Part shown: positions 33,891-45,800 of the stretch, one piece after another
Numbering within the stretch: the first letter of the stretch is position 1
Layout: each line of letters opens with the position of its first letter
Source: Dastarcus helophoroides
Lineage: Eukaryota; Arthropoda; Insecta; Coleoptera; Bothrideridae
Direction of reading: 5' to 3'
Assembly (NCBI GenBank): GCA_028583605.1
Contig: CM053327.1
Location: 28,880,626-28,944,625 of the forward strand
Length of the DNA: 64,000 bases
Program-made: the position numbers and the translations under genes
Notes under the pieces: generated by a model
Databases searched by the model: none
What the model was told of the DNA's origin: nothing
The model's input: only the letters and a program-made list of their open reading frames with translations

Positions 33891-35334
33891 TTCCATTATT
33901 ATGCTGTAAACTCTTACCAAGTTTATCGTGCTCTCTACGTACTGCCTTGAAAACCTTTGAAGTACTCAGTAAACGAATGTGATAGAATAACTGCACTTAT
34001 AATTTTTAGGGCTCAAATAAATGTAAATTACTTTTACAATAAAGTTGACAAATTTTTGCTTGTAGATTAAATATATTTTAATATTTCATTGTTTTCGCTT
34101 TGTACTAAAATATTTCTTTCAAGAGCAATGAGCATAGATGCCTTAATATTATTTTGATTTAAATTATTTCGTAGTCTATTTGGTTATACGAGTATATTTC
34201 AATTTAAAAAATATTCTTTCAGAAGAAACTTGGCTAATGGAAACTGTAAATTTAGAAAAGATAAACATTGCAGAAATAACCTTAAAAATAGAAAAAAGTC
34301 GAAAGAAAAATATTTGAATATTCAAGTTTTCACTCGAAATCTCCAGTCGAATACTTCGGTATTAAGGTCGAAAATAAAAAAAAAATAGCTAAATAAGGCC
34401 TTAACTTTGAATTCAGAAAAGTTGCGAAAAAAACAGTAAAAAAAAATAGACAATTTTAGGAAAATATTCCAGGATTTAAAAAAATTCATAATGTTTTAAA
34501 ATTTCAAAACATATGTCAACATTTTGAGGTTAAAGATAAAATTTTGCAACTAAATCAAAATCATTTGAAAAAAATTAAAATATTTCATTTAAAGTCAAGA
34601 TTTTAAATAAATGACTTGTGTTCTTAAAAAAAGAGTCTAGATTAAATTTAAAACCTTAAAAATAAAAAATTAAAGCTTTAACACTGGTTGAAACCTTTAT
34701 TGGTGTTGGAAATAAGAGTAGAAAGTAAAGTTTGAATTTTGGGATTTTAAAACTTAAGGAAACCCACCACTCATGATTTAATAAAAAAGGGGATCTTAAA
34801 TTTCGAAAAAAAAGTTGACATTACAAAATTTCGATAAAAAATCTTGAGTTTTCGAGTTTATATATTTATAATTTTAAGAATTTTTTAGGCTGAGGTCACA
34901 ATTTAGAAAATAAGTCAAAATCTTTAGAAATATTTAGAATTTATTATTTAACATTAAAATTTTAGACAAAACGTAAATATTTATTGACAGTTTAAGAAAA
35001 ATAAATGACATTTTGAAAGGTTGAGGAATTTTGTGAAAAAGTCATAATTTCAAGAAAATACTCTATATTTATTTTTTTAACGCAATATTTTGGGTTAGAC
35101 TCGCAAGACTGATGTTCAAATTTTTGAATCCGTTTGAAATCCGAAGTTTTAAGAAAAAAACACAAGAATTAGAATTGAAAGTTTAATGTAAAAATTTAAA
35201 AAATTGGAAATTGTGGAAGAAATTATTAAATTTCGGAAAAGCCCAAAATTTGTGTTTATAATTATTTTGAAAGCATAAACGTATAATTTTGTAAAGAAGA
35301 GTAAAAATAAGAGTAAAACAGATTTCTAGACGAT
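33891..35334. other. AT-rich degenerate repeat; no gene
   Basis: From about 34200 on this is the purine-rich form of the dispersed AT repeat. Nothing coding. Confidence 0.45.
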
Positions 35335-35515
35335 TTTCTTTAGGTTAGAAAATTTTAACCTCTCTGGATAAATAAGACATAAAAATGACCCTTGACGGAT
35401 CAACCAAAATAATCAATAAGTAATCGAATGCCGGGTTCGCTACGTTCTCTTCTAAAAAACTTAGAGTACACTTGATGATTTTTTCATTTGAACATCCGAT
35501 AAAATTTTAACTGAC
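35335..35515 (-). pseudogene. Second fragment of the Tc1/mariner-superfamily element
   Basis: The stretch with ATAATCAATAAGTAATCGAA, preceded by GGATCAACC and followed by TTTGAACATCCGATA, matches 27295-27450 with about 15 percent differences. No transposase core is present in this copy. Confidence 0.55.
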
Positions 35516-37364
35516 ATAAATTGAAATTTACTAATTCAATCAGACTCACTCTGTCATTATTAAATGGCTTGAGATAATTAAATACCACATCTGTTGCTAA
35601 TTTAAAGCCCTCATCGCTTCCCATTTTTGTTTTTAGATTCATTTAAGTGGTCAGTTCATTACGACAAGCGTATTTTTGATATTAATAAATTTCATTTTCT
35701 TTGCGATTCTGTGGAAGGAGATTCAAGTGAAGTTATTGAATCATTGTCATTATCAGCTGATTATTATTATTAATTAATTATGCAATAGAGTTGCTGCAAG
35801 ATCGCTTTAAAATAAAAGAACAGGTCACAACCGTCCCAAACATTTTTTAATTCACAAGAACCACACAACCCGGTCTAAGACAACTAATTAACTGTAATAA
35901 AGGTTTTAGAGCTTTCGGCAAAAAAGGGAATTACTTTTATTTATTATTCCCATAAGAATGGAAAAATTAAACGATCATGCAAAGCCAAAATGGCAATCAG
36001 TACAACCAGTACAGCTCTAGTTTTAACTAGAAATAGGTGCAGTAACTTTAAACAATGTCCAGCATTGTTAAATCCAGGGTATCAAGCGAACATTATTACT
36101 TCAGCATTAGTTAAAAAATTGTAATTTTCTTTAAAAGAGTTTGAGGTAATGTAACATATGAATCAAATCATATCTAAACGAATTCACGTGTGATCTGGAA
36201 TATGATAAACAAAATCACAGAACCAACCTCAATTTTTAAGATTGATAAATTTGCCATTCAACCGCCCTTTAATGTTTTTTTCGATTATCCTGATTTCAAT
36301 GCGAAATAATCTAAATAGATTTATAAACTGAAACAAGTTTATTTTGGGAGTAATTAGAAATTCCTTTGAAATTAGAAAAAATTAACTTCATTTTCAAGAA
36401 ACCAAATTGGGTTGAATGCAGCTGGTCATTTAAAAGTCCATTCAAAGAAACAAAAATATAACATGCAATTCAAAGACCATAAATCCTTGTCAGGAAAAAC
36501 AATTACATGACCGGGGCAATAAATTTTAGGATCAAGAGGAAACTGAAAACAAAATACTTTTATCCCAAGAAGAAAAAGCCAGGAATAACACTTTCAAGAC
36601 AATTACTACTTACGAGCACCTTGTGGTCTATTCATTGTAACGTTGCCTTTCAAAAAGGAAAGAAGGCACATTCAGTGTCAATAAAATGATTCTTAAACTT
36701 GGAAAAAATAGGGATGACAGAATATCTAAGAACCACTTGTCGGAATGACAAATTTCTGAAATGAACTACTTATCCAACCAGGGAGTTCAAACAAACTGGG
36801 AAGGGCCATAAAATTCATGTGGTGTAAGACACATCTGCAAACACTTTCAACACAGTCAGCCTTAACGACATTTTAATCAGTTATAAAAAAAATAAAAACT
36901 AAACGTAATACGTATTGTTGTAAATCAATACATATTTTATGTAATTATTATTATTTACTACTTCGAAGATACATAGATAATTGTCGTGGCGAATTTCAAG
37001 GGGTGTCGGATAACACAAGGGTCGACGTCACTAAGATTCTAGCCTTAATAATCTAAATAAATAAAGGTTTCATATTTCAACACGATCGGTTAAGAGGTTA
37101 TGAAATTATTAATTAAATTATTTTTTATAACAACTTTGAAAGTCTGCAATTCGAAAAGTAAACATTTTTTTTTTTTTTTTTCGTAATTCGTATTTATTCA
37201 TCATTCCGTATCAACTGCCAAGCGTTGTCTTTGTAAATACCCTGTATAACCTTGTATGTTAAATAAAGTGTTAATTATGTTTCTATTTGGTGTTATTTCC
37301 AATGTTTCCGTTGGTTGCAAGAATTGCGAAATCTGTGAATTTTTCTACATAATTGAATGATTGT
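35516..37364. other. Intergenic, no gene recognised
   Basis: This mixed-composition DNA has no repeats that I recognise and no convincing exon. A T-run lies near 37165-37181. Confidence 0.35.
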
Positions 37365-37600
37365 TCCCTGCAACCAAGAAAGATTAAAAAACACAAGATC
37401 AGAGTATCTCTCTGAAGATGATAACTTGGCTATCGAAACGCGTTAGAGCAACCTTTGTTGTGTTTTTGAATCTTTCTTGGTTTCAGGGGACAAGATTTGT
37501 ATTTCAATTATGTAGAAAAATAAAAAAAAATAAAGAAAAAAATGTCTTGTGTCTTTGTTTCTGTGTTTTTGAAGATAACTAAGGACCAGTCCGTTATACC
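37365..37600 (+). repeat. Short dispersed repeat, with an insertion before its tail
   Basis: It starts TGTTCCCTGCAACCAAG. It carries the intact hammerhead-like core and the GGTTTCAGGGGACAAG block, then about 60 unrelated bases (37510-37565, AATAAAGAAAAAAATG), then the tail TTTTTGAAGATAACTAAGG. The separable tail, also found alone at 27222 and 53195, suggests the family is built from two modules. Confidence 0.7.
37408..37448 (+). ncRNA. Hammerhead-like ribozyme motif (candidate)
   Basis: CTCT, CTGAAGA, T, GATAAC, TTG, GCTATC, GAAA, CGCG, TT, AGAG. Stem I is perfect; stem II has one A-C mismatch. Confidence 0.38.
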
Positions 37601-38322
37601 AAATTTCTACATAATCTCCTTGTAAGTCTACACGCTTCTCCCAGCGATGCTTCCATCTCTTTAACCCTACCAAATAGTGCTCGGCATTTTTTTCTTCAAA
37701 ATAATTGTTGACGAAGATTATTGCCTCATTTGACGAAAATGTCAGTCCTCCGAGCGCAATTTTTAGATGAGGAAACAAAAAGAAGTCGCTTAGGGGTTTG
37801 ATCTGGTGAGTAAGAAGGGTGGTCAAGCAGTTCAAACCGTAATTCGTGGATTTTCGCCATGGCATCCGCGGAGGTGTGAGATGGCGCATTGTCCTGGTGA
37901 AACAGGATATTCTTTTTCTGCAAATGTGGCCGTTTTTCCGCATTTCTACCTTCAGCTTGTCAAGTAATGATGCGAGTATGCTCCTGTAATGATTTTTCCT
38001 GTTTGAAGATTAATCGATTAAGATAACTCTATGACTATCCCAAAAACCGTTGCCATCATTGTCCCAGCCCAAAAAATAGTGTTTGCCTTTTTTGGAGCCG
38101 GTCCCCCTTCACAGTTCACTGTTTTGCTTGTATTTTTGTTTCGGGCGTATAACAGTGCATCTAGGTTTCATCCACAGTAATTAATCGGCGCCAAAACTGA
38201 TTTATTGCGCCAACCAGAGACTAGCGCCAACAGAGCGTTGGAAATGTTCATTCGAACACGTTTTTGGTCTAACGTGGTCTAACGTAATTTTAATTCCGGA
38301 AATTCCAATTTAAGCTGAACAT
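37601..38322 (-). pseudogene. mariner transposase, broken
   Basis: Minus-strand motifs in N-to-C order are DET-MHCYTPETKIQAKQ (a stop replaces the expected W), then KANTIFW-like sequence, KNILFHQDNAPSHTSADAMA, LLDHPSYSPDQTP, a frameshift, SDFFLFPHLKIALGG, and finally WEKRVDLQGDYVE. These include the catalytic aspartates of a mariner-type D,D34D enzyme. Several stops and frameshifts make it dead. A Harbinger-like MITE starts just after it at 38326. The N-terminal DNA-binding half was not recognised. Confidence 0.85.
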
Positions 38323-38325
38323 TTA

Positions 38326-41300
38326 AGGCTCTTTCACACGGAGAGCCGTAAGGCTCGCACTCGCAGGCAGGAGCTTTTTCCGCTCCTACCTTCCACTTTT
38401 TACAAGCCATCGCAGTTCTTGTATGACTTGGCATTTTTGTGCCGAAGGGCGGATTCAGGCCCGTAACCAAGATTTTTTTTCGAAGGGGAGAGGGGGCTGC
38501 GATCCTTCTGCTAAAAATACCTAGTCTTTGTTTACGTTTAGGTTAGAGCTAAGAAGCCACGCTCCAACACTACTTTACTACTAATATTATTATTGTATAG
38601 AAGTATATTAAAATATAAAAAAATGCACTAAGAGTCTAACTCTTCTAACATTCTGACAAAGTAACTTAACAACAATGTTGCCCATTTATCCTAATTTCAT
38701 TTGTAAATAAAAACAGATGTGTGGGTAAGATGATAAAATCACTTGAAAGAGATTTCTTTTCTAAAATTTATCTTTGAAATATTTTCTATAACCTTACTTG
38801 TGTATGAAAAAAGCCTCTAGAAAGTGCTCTATTTAAAAACATAGTTTGACGTCAGCTGGAGAGAAATCTTTTTTTCAAATTTTTTTCAAATTTTGATTAA
38901 ATTTATAATTTTAACTTTTACCTCAAATTTAGTTTGCACCCGAACATTTAAAATTTGGATATTCTCTCTAAATTCTGGAAGATTAGATGTTTTTTTTTTA
39001 AATTCACGTTTTCTCTTAGCGTCCAACTTTGTTTCTAACTGGCAACAACTTCAATTCCTAAGTTTTTTATTTTGGGCAATTTTGGGCATTATTGTTGCTA
39101 TCTGAATTTGCAATGTCGAAATGCATTTGATTCTTCCCAATTTCAAAAAAAAGTGTTTGCTATAAAGTTATTTACCCTTTTTTTGTTTTACCTTTAATTT
39201 CAAAATTTCGAAGTGTTTTGAAATTTTCTATTTGAATTAGATTTTTTGTTAAATGCGAAGTAGGTTAATACTTTTACTTTTTTTTCTTAAAATTCAAAGT
39301 TCAAATTCTTGGTATTTACTTCAAATGCACAAATATTTTTTTAAACTTCGATTCTTTCTAGAAACCTGGAAATTTCGCCAAAGTGTTTGTGAAAAATATC
39401 AGGTATCGAAATTGTGAACTTAATCTTGAGTTTTTTGAATTTGGAATTTTAATTCGAAATGTCTAGAAAAGTCTACATTTAGAGTGACAAACTCGTTCTA
39501 GAAAAAGTTTAATTATGACCGTGTTTATACTTAAAAATAACCAGAATTCATTATTAAACATTTCTAAAGGTATTAACTTTTTTAGAAATTTTGAATTTCC
39601 TAACAAAAGTAGGAAATGTTAATTCCTAACAAATTTATATGTTACAACTCGAAGTTAGTTTTTCAAATTCAAAATTTTAAAAATAACTTGGCATTTAGAA
39701 TTACTCTCTAAATCAGAAGAAAAAAGAAGCTACAGCTTTCGAAAAAAAAAGGTTGAAGTCAAAATTTTCTAAAACACCCTCTAATTTCCAAAAAATGAAA
39801 TCTATTAACAAAAACTAATAACACTCAACATTTTGTCTTGAAACAAAACTCAAAAAATAAACTGAAACTTTAGTTTTTTCTCAAAATGGCCAGGGTTTTT
39901 TTTTTATATATTTATATTATAGAAAGAAAGTCAAAATGTTGTGAAGAAGTCTGAAGTTTGAACCAGTGCTGATGTAAAAATTTTGAAAAATAAACTAAAT
40001 TCATTAGGCTTGTTTTTTTTTCAAAATTTCGACTTTAATCTTGACATTTTTAAACTCGTCGTGAAAAGTTGTAAACATTTTATAAATCAATTTTTTCCAA
40101 AAATATGAATTTAAAGTTGAAATATCGTGATTAAAAGTAAAAAAATTCTTAACCAAAGTTGAAATTTGATAACTAAGATAGAAATTTCAATATTTTTTTG
40201 GAAGTTTTCACTTGGAAGTCGAATTTTGGAGAAAAAAGTCAAATCTTCAGAATCGTAATAGAAATATAAATAAATCAACTTCATAACAAAAAATTTCGAA
40301 AACTTTTTGAAAAAATTAAAAATTTTGAATTAAGCTGATGGATTAAAGTTATTAAAAAAATCCTGAGTTTTCCAATTTAAAAATGCTCAAGTTTTGTGTA
40401 AAATTCGGAATTTAAAAAAGAAGCGACATTTTAGACATTTATTTTAAAGTTCAATGGCCATGTTAGAAAAATTACAGAAAAAATTTATAAAAATAACTTA
40501 TTAAAAAATGTTTTCTCAAAATAATGGCTTATAAGAGATTTTGATTTTTTAGTAAAGGGCCTAATATTCAAAATTTTATTCAAATACCGAATTTAAATTT
40601 TTAAATTCCAAAGCTGTAGAACTATTATCACAAAATCCAAGTTTTTCTCAAAATTTGGTGTTAAATCTCGAAAAATCACTTGTATAAATTTCCAGTTCTT
40701 CTCAAAATTTGATTTTTTTGCAAAATAGGGAGTTTAAGCTTGAAAAACTTGCAAAATTCAACATTTTTTTAATAAAATTTAAAACGTAAGATTGAAACTT
40801 CAAAAAAAAAGAAATTTCAAGAACAGTTTAAATTTTTCTAGAAACGAAATCTCAGATTTAAAAGTCGAAATTCTGGAAAAAATTCGAATGAATTTAATTA
40901 AAAATTTCAAGGTTTAAGGTGGAAATTCGAGAATGAACTCGGAATTTTGGGAACTTTTTCATCTGAAAATGTTATACTCTTTCCGAATATCCTGAGTATA
41001 ACCTAAAACCTATTTTTTTTATTTCGAGATTTCAAAATGTTTTTTTTTTTGTTAATTGTGAGTTTTGGTCTGTTAATGCCTTTTTTTAAAGTATTTTACC
41101 TTTTTGGCGCCTTCTTTAACTTTTCGTTTTTGCCTAATTTAACATTTTGCTCACATTTTTACCTTGCTTTATTGTGCTTAAAATCCGGTCTCTAATAATA
41201 AGAAATGGCGCCAAATTTGAAAAAAAAACATCCTTGCATTTCAGTATGAAAACAAAATAATCCATTAAAAATGGTTTTTAAAAATGTCGAACATCTGGAA

Positions 41301-41877
41301 AGTTCATTTCTATCTAGTGTGAAACCAAAAAATTTCGGGGGGGGGGGCTAGACCCCCCACTGGTTACGGGCCTAGGCGGATTGAATCAGAGTTGTCATCT
41401 TTTGTGTCAAAAAAATTTGGGTAGTCTGTCAATAGAAAAAGCTCTTCGTACCCAAAAATTATTGTTACAAAAAAAATCAGTTGGCAATATTACGCAAAAT
41501 TCAGACACACGAAATTTTAATCGGGACTGTTCCGTTCAAATCGTGACGGATGGCAACGCTGGGTTGGATACTGATTGAATTAATTAACAATGCTACATCA
41601 AAATCCAACTCTATTTAACGCTGGGCAGCGAGAGCCATGAGCGATTGTCGCTCTTCTCGTGTGAATACCCCCATTCCTCCCTTTGCTTTTCGAGCAAGAG
41701 ACATGACTCTCTTCTAAGCGGACGGCTCGAAATGTACTAGCCTTACCGGCTCTCATTCGCGCGCCCTAAAGGCCCGTGCGTCCCATGTGAAAGCTCCACT
41801 GTCTGTGCATTTCAATCTTGGGAGCCTTTCGCTCGCTCACGAGTGCCAGCCTTATGGCTCTCCGTGTGAAAGAGCCG
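38326..41877. mobile_element. PIF/Harbinger-like MITE (about 0.6 kb) split by a nested hAT element
   Basis: The outer ends are AGGCTCTTTCACACGGAGAG and, inverted at the right, CGGCTCTTTCACACGGAGAG. The inverted similarity runs about 37 bp, to CTCGCACTCG or CTGGCACTCG. TTA flanks both sides (38323-38325 and 41878-41880), as expected for the TWA duplications of PIF/Harbinger. Only 38326-38455 and 41383-41877 belong to this element; the middle is a later insertion. No transposase. Confidence 0.7.
38456..41374. mobile_element. hAT-like element nested in the MITE, exact 8-bp target duplication
   Basis: The left end is CAGGCCCGTAACCA; the right end is TGGTTACGGGCCTA. GGCGGATT stands immediately before (38448-38455) and after (41375-41382). 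Near the right end are G- and C-runs (41338-41358). The interior, about 38870-41330, is the TCGAAATTT-type degenerate repeat. No transposase. Confidence 0.85.
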
Positions 41878-41880
41878 TTA

Positions 41881-42186
41881 GTGTTACCTTATTATGAAAT
41901 CTTGTTCTCAAAATTTCTACTTTCATCTAAAATTTTTAATTTCATAGCACAAAAATTCAAAAAAATACTTTTTCATTCCATTTTTTTAAGTAACTTAAAA
42001 TGTGTTAAAAAAATTTTGAGTTTATTTTAGAAATTTTAAATAATTTTTAAGATTTCTTTTTTTATCGAGTTACTTTGTGCAACAATCTATTTAAGTTCAT
42101 ATATTTTGTTGAGACTACTTTGCTATAATGATGTCAGCTAGAAGACTCCAGGGAGAGTAGCCTAAATCTCACCCTCGAGTGCATCA
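41881..42186. other. AT-rich sequence before the tandem array
   Basis: AT-rich degenerate repeat and a short complex stretch (about 42110-42180). No gene. Confidence 0.4.
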
Positions 42187-43748
42187 CAACTTTTCCTAGA
42201 AATGTTGTCCTTTATTTTCAGAAATTCTGACATTAATTTTTCTCAATTAAATCTAAAATATCGACATTCAATAAGTGTCAGTGTTTTTCTTTCCAATTTT
42301 ATTTATTTATTCGATTATAAATTCAAAATTTCAACTTTTTCTACATATTTTGCCTTTAATCTGACAAATTTCGACATTTTTCTTGAAATTGGGAATATAA
42401 CTTTGACATAAAACGCTGAATTTGGATTTTTCTATTTTTTTTCTGATATAATATCAAGTTTGCCTCAAATTTTCGACTTTTTCTAGAAAGAAACATTTCG
42501 AATTTAAACTGAAACTTCATAGATAATTTCATTTTATGCTAAACTTTTGGAAACTTGTTTTTACAAAATTCCTGGTGTACTTTAACTTTATTTTTTCCTT
42601 AAAACTTTGACTACAGACCAAAAATTTAGAGTTTTTCTAGAAAGGAGTTTTTAAAACTCGATATTTTTAATTCCGAGTTTTTTTGTAAAGTTTCAGCTTT
42701 AATTTACAAACGATTTTTACTTTTAAAAAGGAGCTTAAACTTTTTTTTATAAATTTTTGGTTTCTTTTCAAAATTGTATTTTTTCTACAAATATGAACAT
42801 TGTTTAATCAAAACTTTCACATTGTTTAACCAAAACTTTCACCTTTATTTCAAAATGTCAAGTTTTTCTTATAAGTATCGAGTTTTTCTTATAAGTATCG
42901 AATTTCTTTTGTATTTTAACTTCCATCTCAACTTTTCCTAGAAATGTTGTCCTTTATTTTTAGAAATTCTGACATTACTCTTTCATGATTTAATTTAAAA
43001 TATCGACATTCAAAAAGGGTCAGCTTTATTCTTTCCAATTTTATTTATTTATTTATTTTTTCGATTGTAAATCCAAAATTTCAAATTTTTCTACATATTT
43101 TGCCTTTAATCTGACAAATTTCGATATTTCGATATTTTTCTTGAAATTAGGAATATAACTTCGACTTAAAACGCTGAATTTGGATCTTTCTATTTTTTTT
43201 TTCTGATAAAATATCGAGTTTGCCTCAAAATTTGGACTTTTTCTAGAAAGAAACATTTCGAATTTAAACTGAAAGTTTATAGATAATTTTATTTTATGCT
43301 AAACTTTTGGAAACATGTTTTTACACAATTGGTGGTGTATTTCAACTTTATTTTTTCTTTAAAACTTCGACTATAAGGCCAAAATTTAGAGTTTTTCTAG
43401 AAAGGGGTTTTTAAAACTCGATATTTTTAATTCAGAGTTTTTTTCTAAAGTTTCAGCATTAATTTACAAACGATTTTTACTTTTCAAAGGGAGCTTAAAC
43501 ACGGATGTTTTTTTAAATAAATTTTTGGTTTCTTTTCAAAATTGTATCTTTTTCTACAAATATGAACATTGTTTAATCAAAACTTTCATATTGTTTATTC
43601 AAAACTTTGTTTCAAAATGTCGAGTTTGTGTCTATAGACAAAGTTCTGCGATTGTCTATAAACAAATGGGAAACAAGGCTTCCACGGCCAGAGTCAGTAC
43701 AGGATATACTTCTTCCGGGATTGGACCGTGTCAAAGAACTACTAAAAG

Positions 43749-43794
43749 TGTTCGACATTTCGCCCACCATCGTAGGGGGCTTCTTCAGGAACAA
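43749..43794 (-). ncRNA. Hammerhead-like motif in left arm (candidate)
   Basis: On the minus strand: TGTTC (stem I), CTGAAGA, A, GCCC with an 11-base loop region and GGGC (stem II), GAAA, T, GTC, GAACA (stem I). The core matches CUGANGA and the GUC cleavage triplet is present. Stem III is nearly absent, which is known for retroelement hammerheads thought to act as dimers. Confidence 0.42.
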
Positions 43795-43870
43795 AGAAAG
43801 AAAAATAGATGAAAAGAGGAATATGAGGGAATATGCAAAAAAGAAAAAGGCCAATTTCAAAACATCAGAG

Positions 43871-44100
43871 CACGGTAACTCAGTATGTCCACCATACCAG
43901 AGGCGAAACTCTTCTGAATTGAAAATTGGTACAAAGGATAAGAAAGTTTAGACAGAAGAGCACGGTAACTCAGTATGTCCACCATACCAGAGGCGAAACT
44001 CTTCTGAATTGAAACTTGGTACAAAGGATAAGAAAGTTTAGACAGAAGAGCACGGTAACTCAGAATGTCCACCATACCAGAGGCGAAACTCTTCTGACAG
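43871..44100. repeat. 90-bp tandem units in the left arm
   Basis: CACGGTAACTCAG occurs at 43871, 43961 and 44051. Each unit contains ATACCAGAGGCGAAACTCTT. The right arm holds the mirror array (44500-44720). Confidence 0.85.
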
Positions 44101-44793
44101 GAAAGAGAGAAAGGGAAATTTTATATACCACGCGTCTGTGCGATCACTTCCGAAGATTTCCGATGGTTGGTTTCCAGATGGAGGAAAGCATGTAACCTTC
44201 GTCTCTGTTGATGTTATTGGGGAATTTTTTTTTTTATTTTCGCAGTCAACCATTGCCGAACATCAACATGAGACCGGACATAAGATTCTCTTTGATAATA
44301 TTTCAATTATATCCAATATTCCCAATTACTATAATAGGAAGATACGCGAGGCCATCGAAATCCAAAAATTCCCCAATAACATCAACAGAGTCGAAGGTTA
44401 CATGCTTTCCTCCATCTGGAAACCAACCATCGGAAATCTTCGGAAGGGATTGCACAGACGCGTGGTATATAAAGCTTCCCTTTCCCTCTTTCCTGTCAGA
44501 AGAGTTTCGCCTCTGGTATGGTGGACATACTGAGTTACCGTGCTATCCGTCTAAACTTTCTTATCCTTTGTACCAAGTTTCAATTCAGAAGAGTTTCGCC
44601 TCTGGTAAGGTGGACATACTGAGTTACCGTGCTCTTCTGTCTAAACTTTCTTATTCTTTGTACCAATTTTCAATTCAGAAGAGTTTCGCCTCTGGTGGAC
44701 ATACTGAGTTACCGTGCTCTGATGTTTTGAAATTGGCCTTTTTCTTTTTTGCATATTCCCTCATATTCCTCTTTTCATCTATTTTTCTTTCTT

Positions 44794-44838
44794 TGTTCCT
44801 GAAAAAGCCCCCTACGATGGTGGGCGAAACGTCGAACA
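44794..44838 (+). ncRNA. Hammerhead-like motif in right arm (decayed candidate)
   Basis: TGTTC, CTGAAAA (one change from the left arm, at the conserved G), GCCC/GGGC stem II, GAAA, C, GTC, GAACA. The G-to-A change would be expected to abolish activity. Confidence 0.35.
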
Positions 44839-45800
44839 CTTTTAGTAGTTCTTTGACACGGTCCAATCCCGGAAGAAGTATATCCTGAAATGGGAAACAA
44901 ATCGCTTGTTCCACAACTCTCTATGAACAAGCGGCAATTTCACAGGTCCCTGTCTTATTCTTTATGGTGTCTCTGAAGATAGTTTAGCTGAATTGAGTTG
45001 ATGTGACAAAGTCCCTAAATCATTTTGAGATTTGTTTGGACTGTCTACAAACAAAATCCTTGATTTGTCTATAGATAGTCACACGATTTTATCCACAAGT
45101 GTGTACTAGCCTTTATAAGTATTAAGTTTTTTTTTATTGCAACTTACTTCCATCACAACTTTTCCGAGAAATGTTGTCTTTTATTTTCAGAAATTCTGGC
45201 ATTACTCTTTCAGGATTAAATCTAAAATATCGACATTCAATAAGTGTCAGCTTTTTTCTTTCCAATTTTATTGATTTATTTTTTCGATTGTAAATCCAAA
45301 ATTTCAATTTTTTCTATATATTTTGCCTTTAATCTGAAAATTTCGACATTTTTCTTGAAATTGGAAATATAACTTCGAATTTAAAGGCTCTCGATTTTTT
45401 CCAGAAAGAACATTTCTATAAATGTTCAGTTTAAATTCGATTTATTTTGTACTAAACTTTTGGAAACTTGCTTTTACAAAATTCTTGGTGTATTTCAACT
45501 TTATTTTTTCTTTACAACTGTCATTACAGACCCAAAATTTAGAGTTTTCCTGGAAAGGAAAGGAGTTTTTAAAAATCGATTTTTTGAAATCCAAGTTTTT
45601 TCTGAAGTTTCGGCCGTAATTTACAAACGATTTTTACTTTTCAAAATTTGGGGTGTAAACACGAATGTTTTTTTAAATAAGTTTTTGGGTTTCTTTTCAA
45701 AACTGTATCTTTTTCTACAAATGTGAACATTTTTTATGCAAAACTTTCACCTTTATTTCAAAATGTTGAGTTTTTCTTATAAGTATCGAGTTTTTTTTTT

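Larger units (their letters stand above)
43628..45113 (+). mobile_element. Penelope-like element remnant arranged as an inverted dimer
   Basis: Arms at about 43700-44231 and 44363-44887 are reverse complements around a ~130-bp spacer. The spacer and right arm encode the C-terminal end of a Penelope-type protein: STIAEHQHETGHKILFDN, then YNRKIREAIEIQKFPNNIN, then LSSIWKPTI. This is the GIY-YIG endonuclease end of such proteins, as I know the family; the catalytic GIY-YIG start and the RT are absent. TTTTATTTTCGCAG just before it resembles a splice acceptor. Each arm has 90-bp tandem units (GAGCACGGTAACTCAG at 90-base spacing) and a hammerhead-like motif. Outer flanks carry GTCTATAGACAAA in inverse orientation on the two sides. 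Confidence 0.72.
42187..45800. repeat. ~740-bp direct tandem repeat, three units, split by another element
   Basis: The unit start (CAACTTTTCCTAGAAATGTT, followed by a GTCCTTTATTTT-type stretch) occurs at about 42187, 42928 and 45153. It is followed each time by the same order of words (AAATATCGACATTCAA, TTTTGCCTTTAATCTGA, CTAGAAAGAAACATTTC-type, TAAACTTTTGGAAACTTG-type). The third unit is displaced because a palindromic Penelope-like insertion occupies 43628-45113 in the end of unit two. The units are AT-rich and non-coding. Confidence 0.75.

Noticed and set aside
43612..44914. Several overlapping ORFs on both strands around 44 kb, up to 226 residues
   Set aside because: They read through the inverted arms and the 90-bp repeats. 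Only the short GIY-YIG-type segment (about 44245-44430) looks like true protein.
42187..45800. CRISPR-like array
   Set aside because: The repeats are long, contiguous and diverged, with no spacers, and the genome is eukaryotic.
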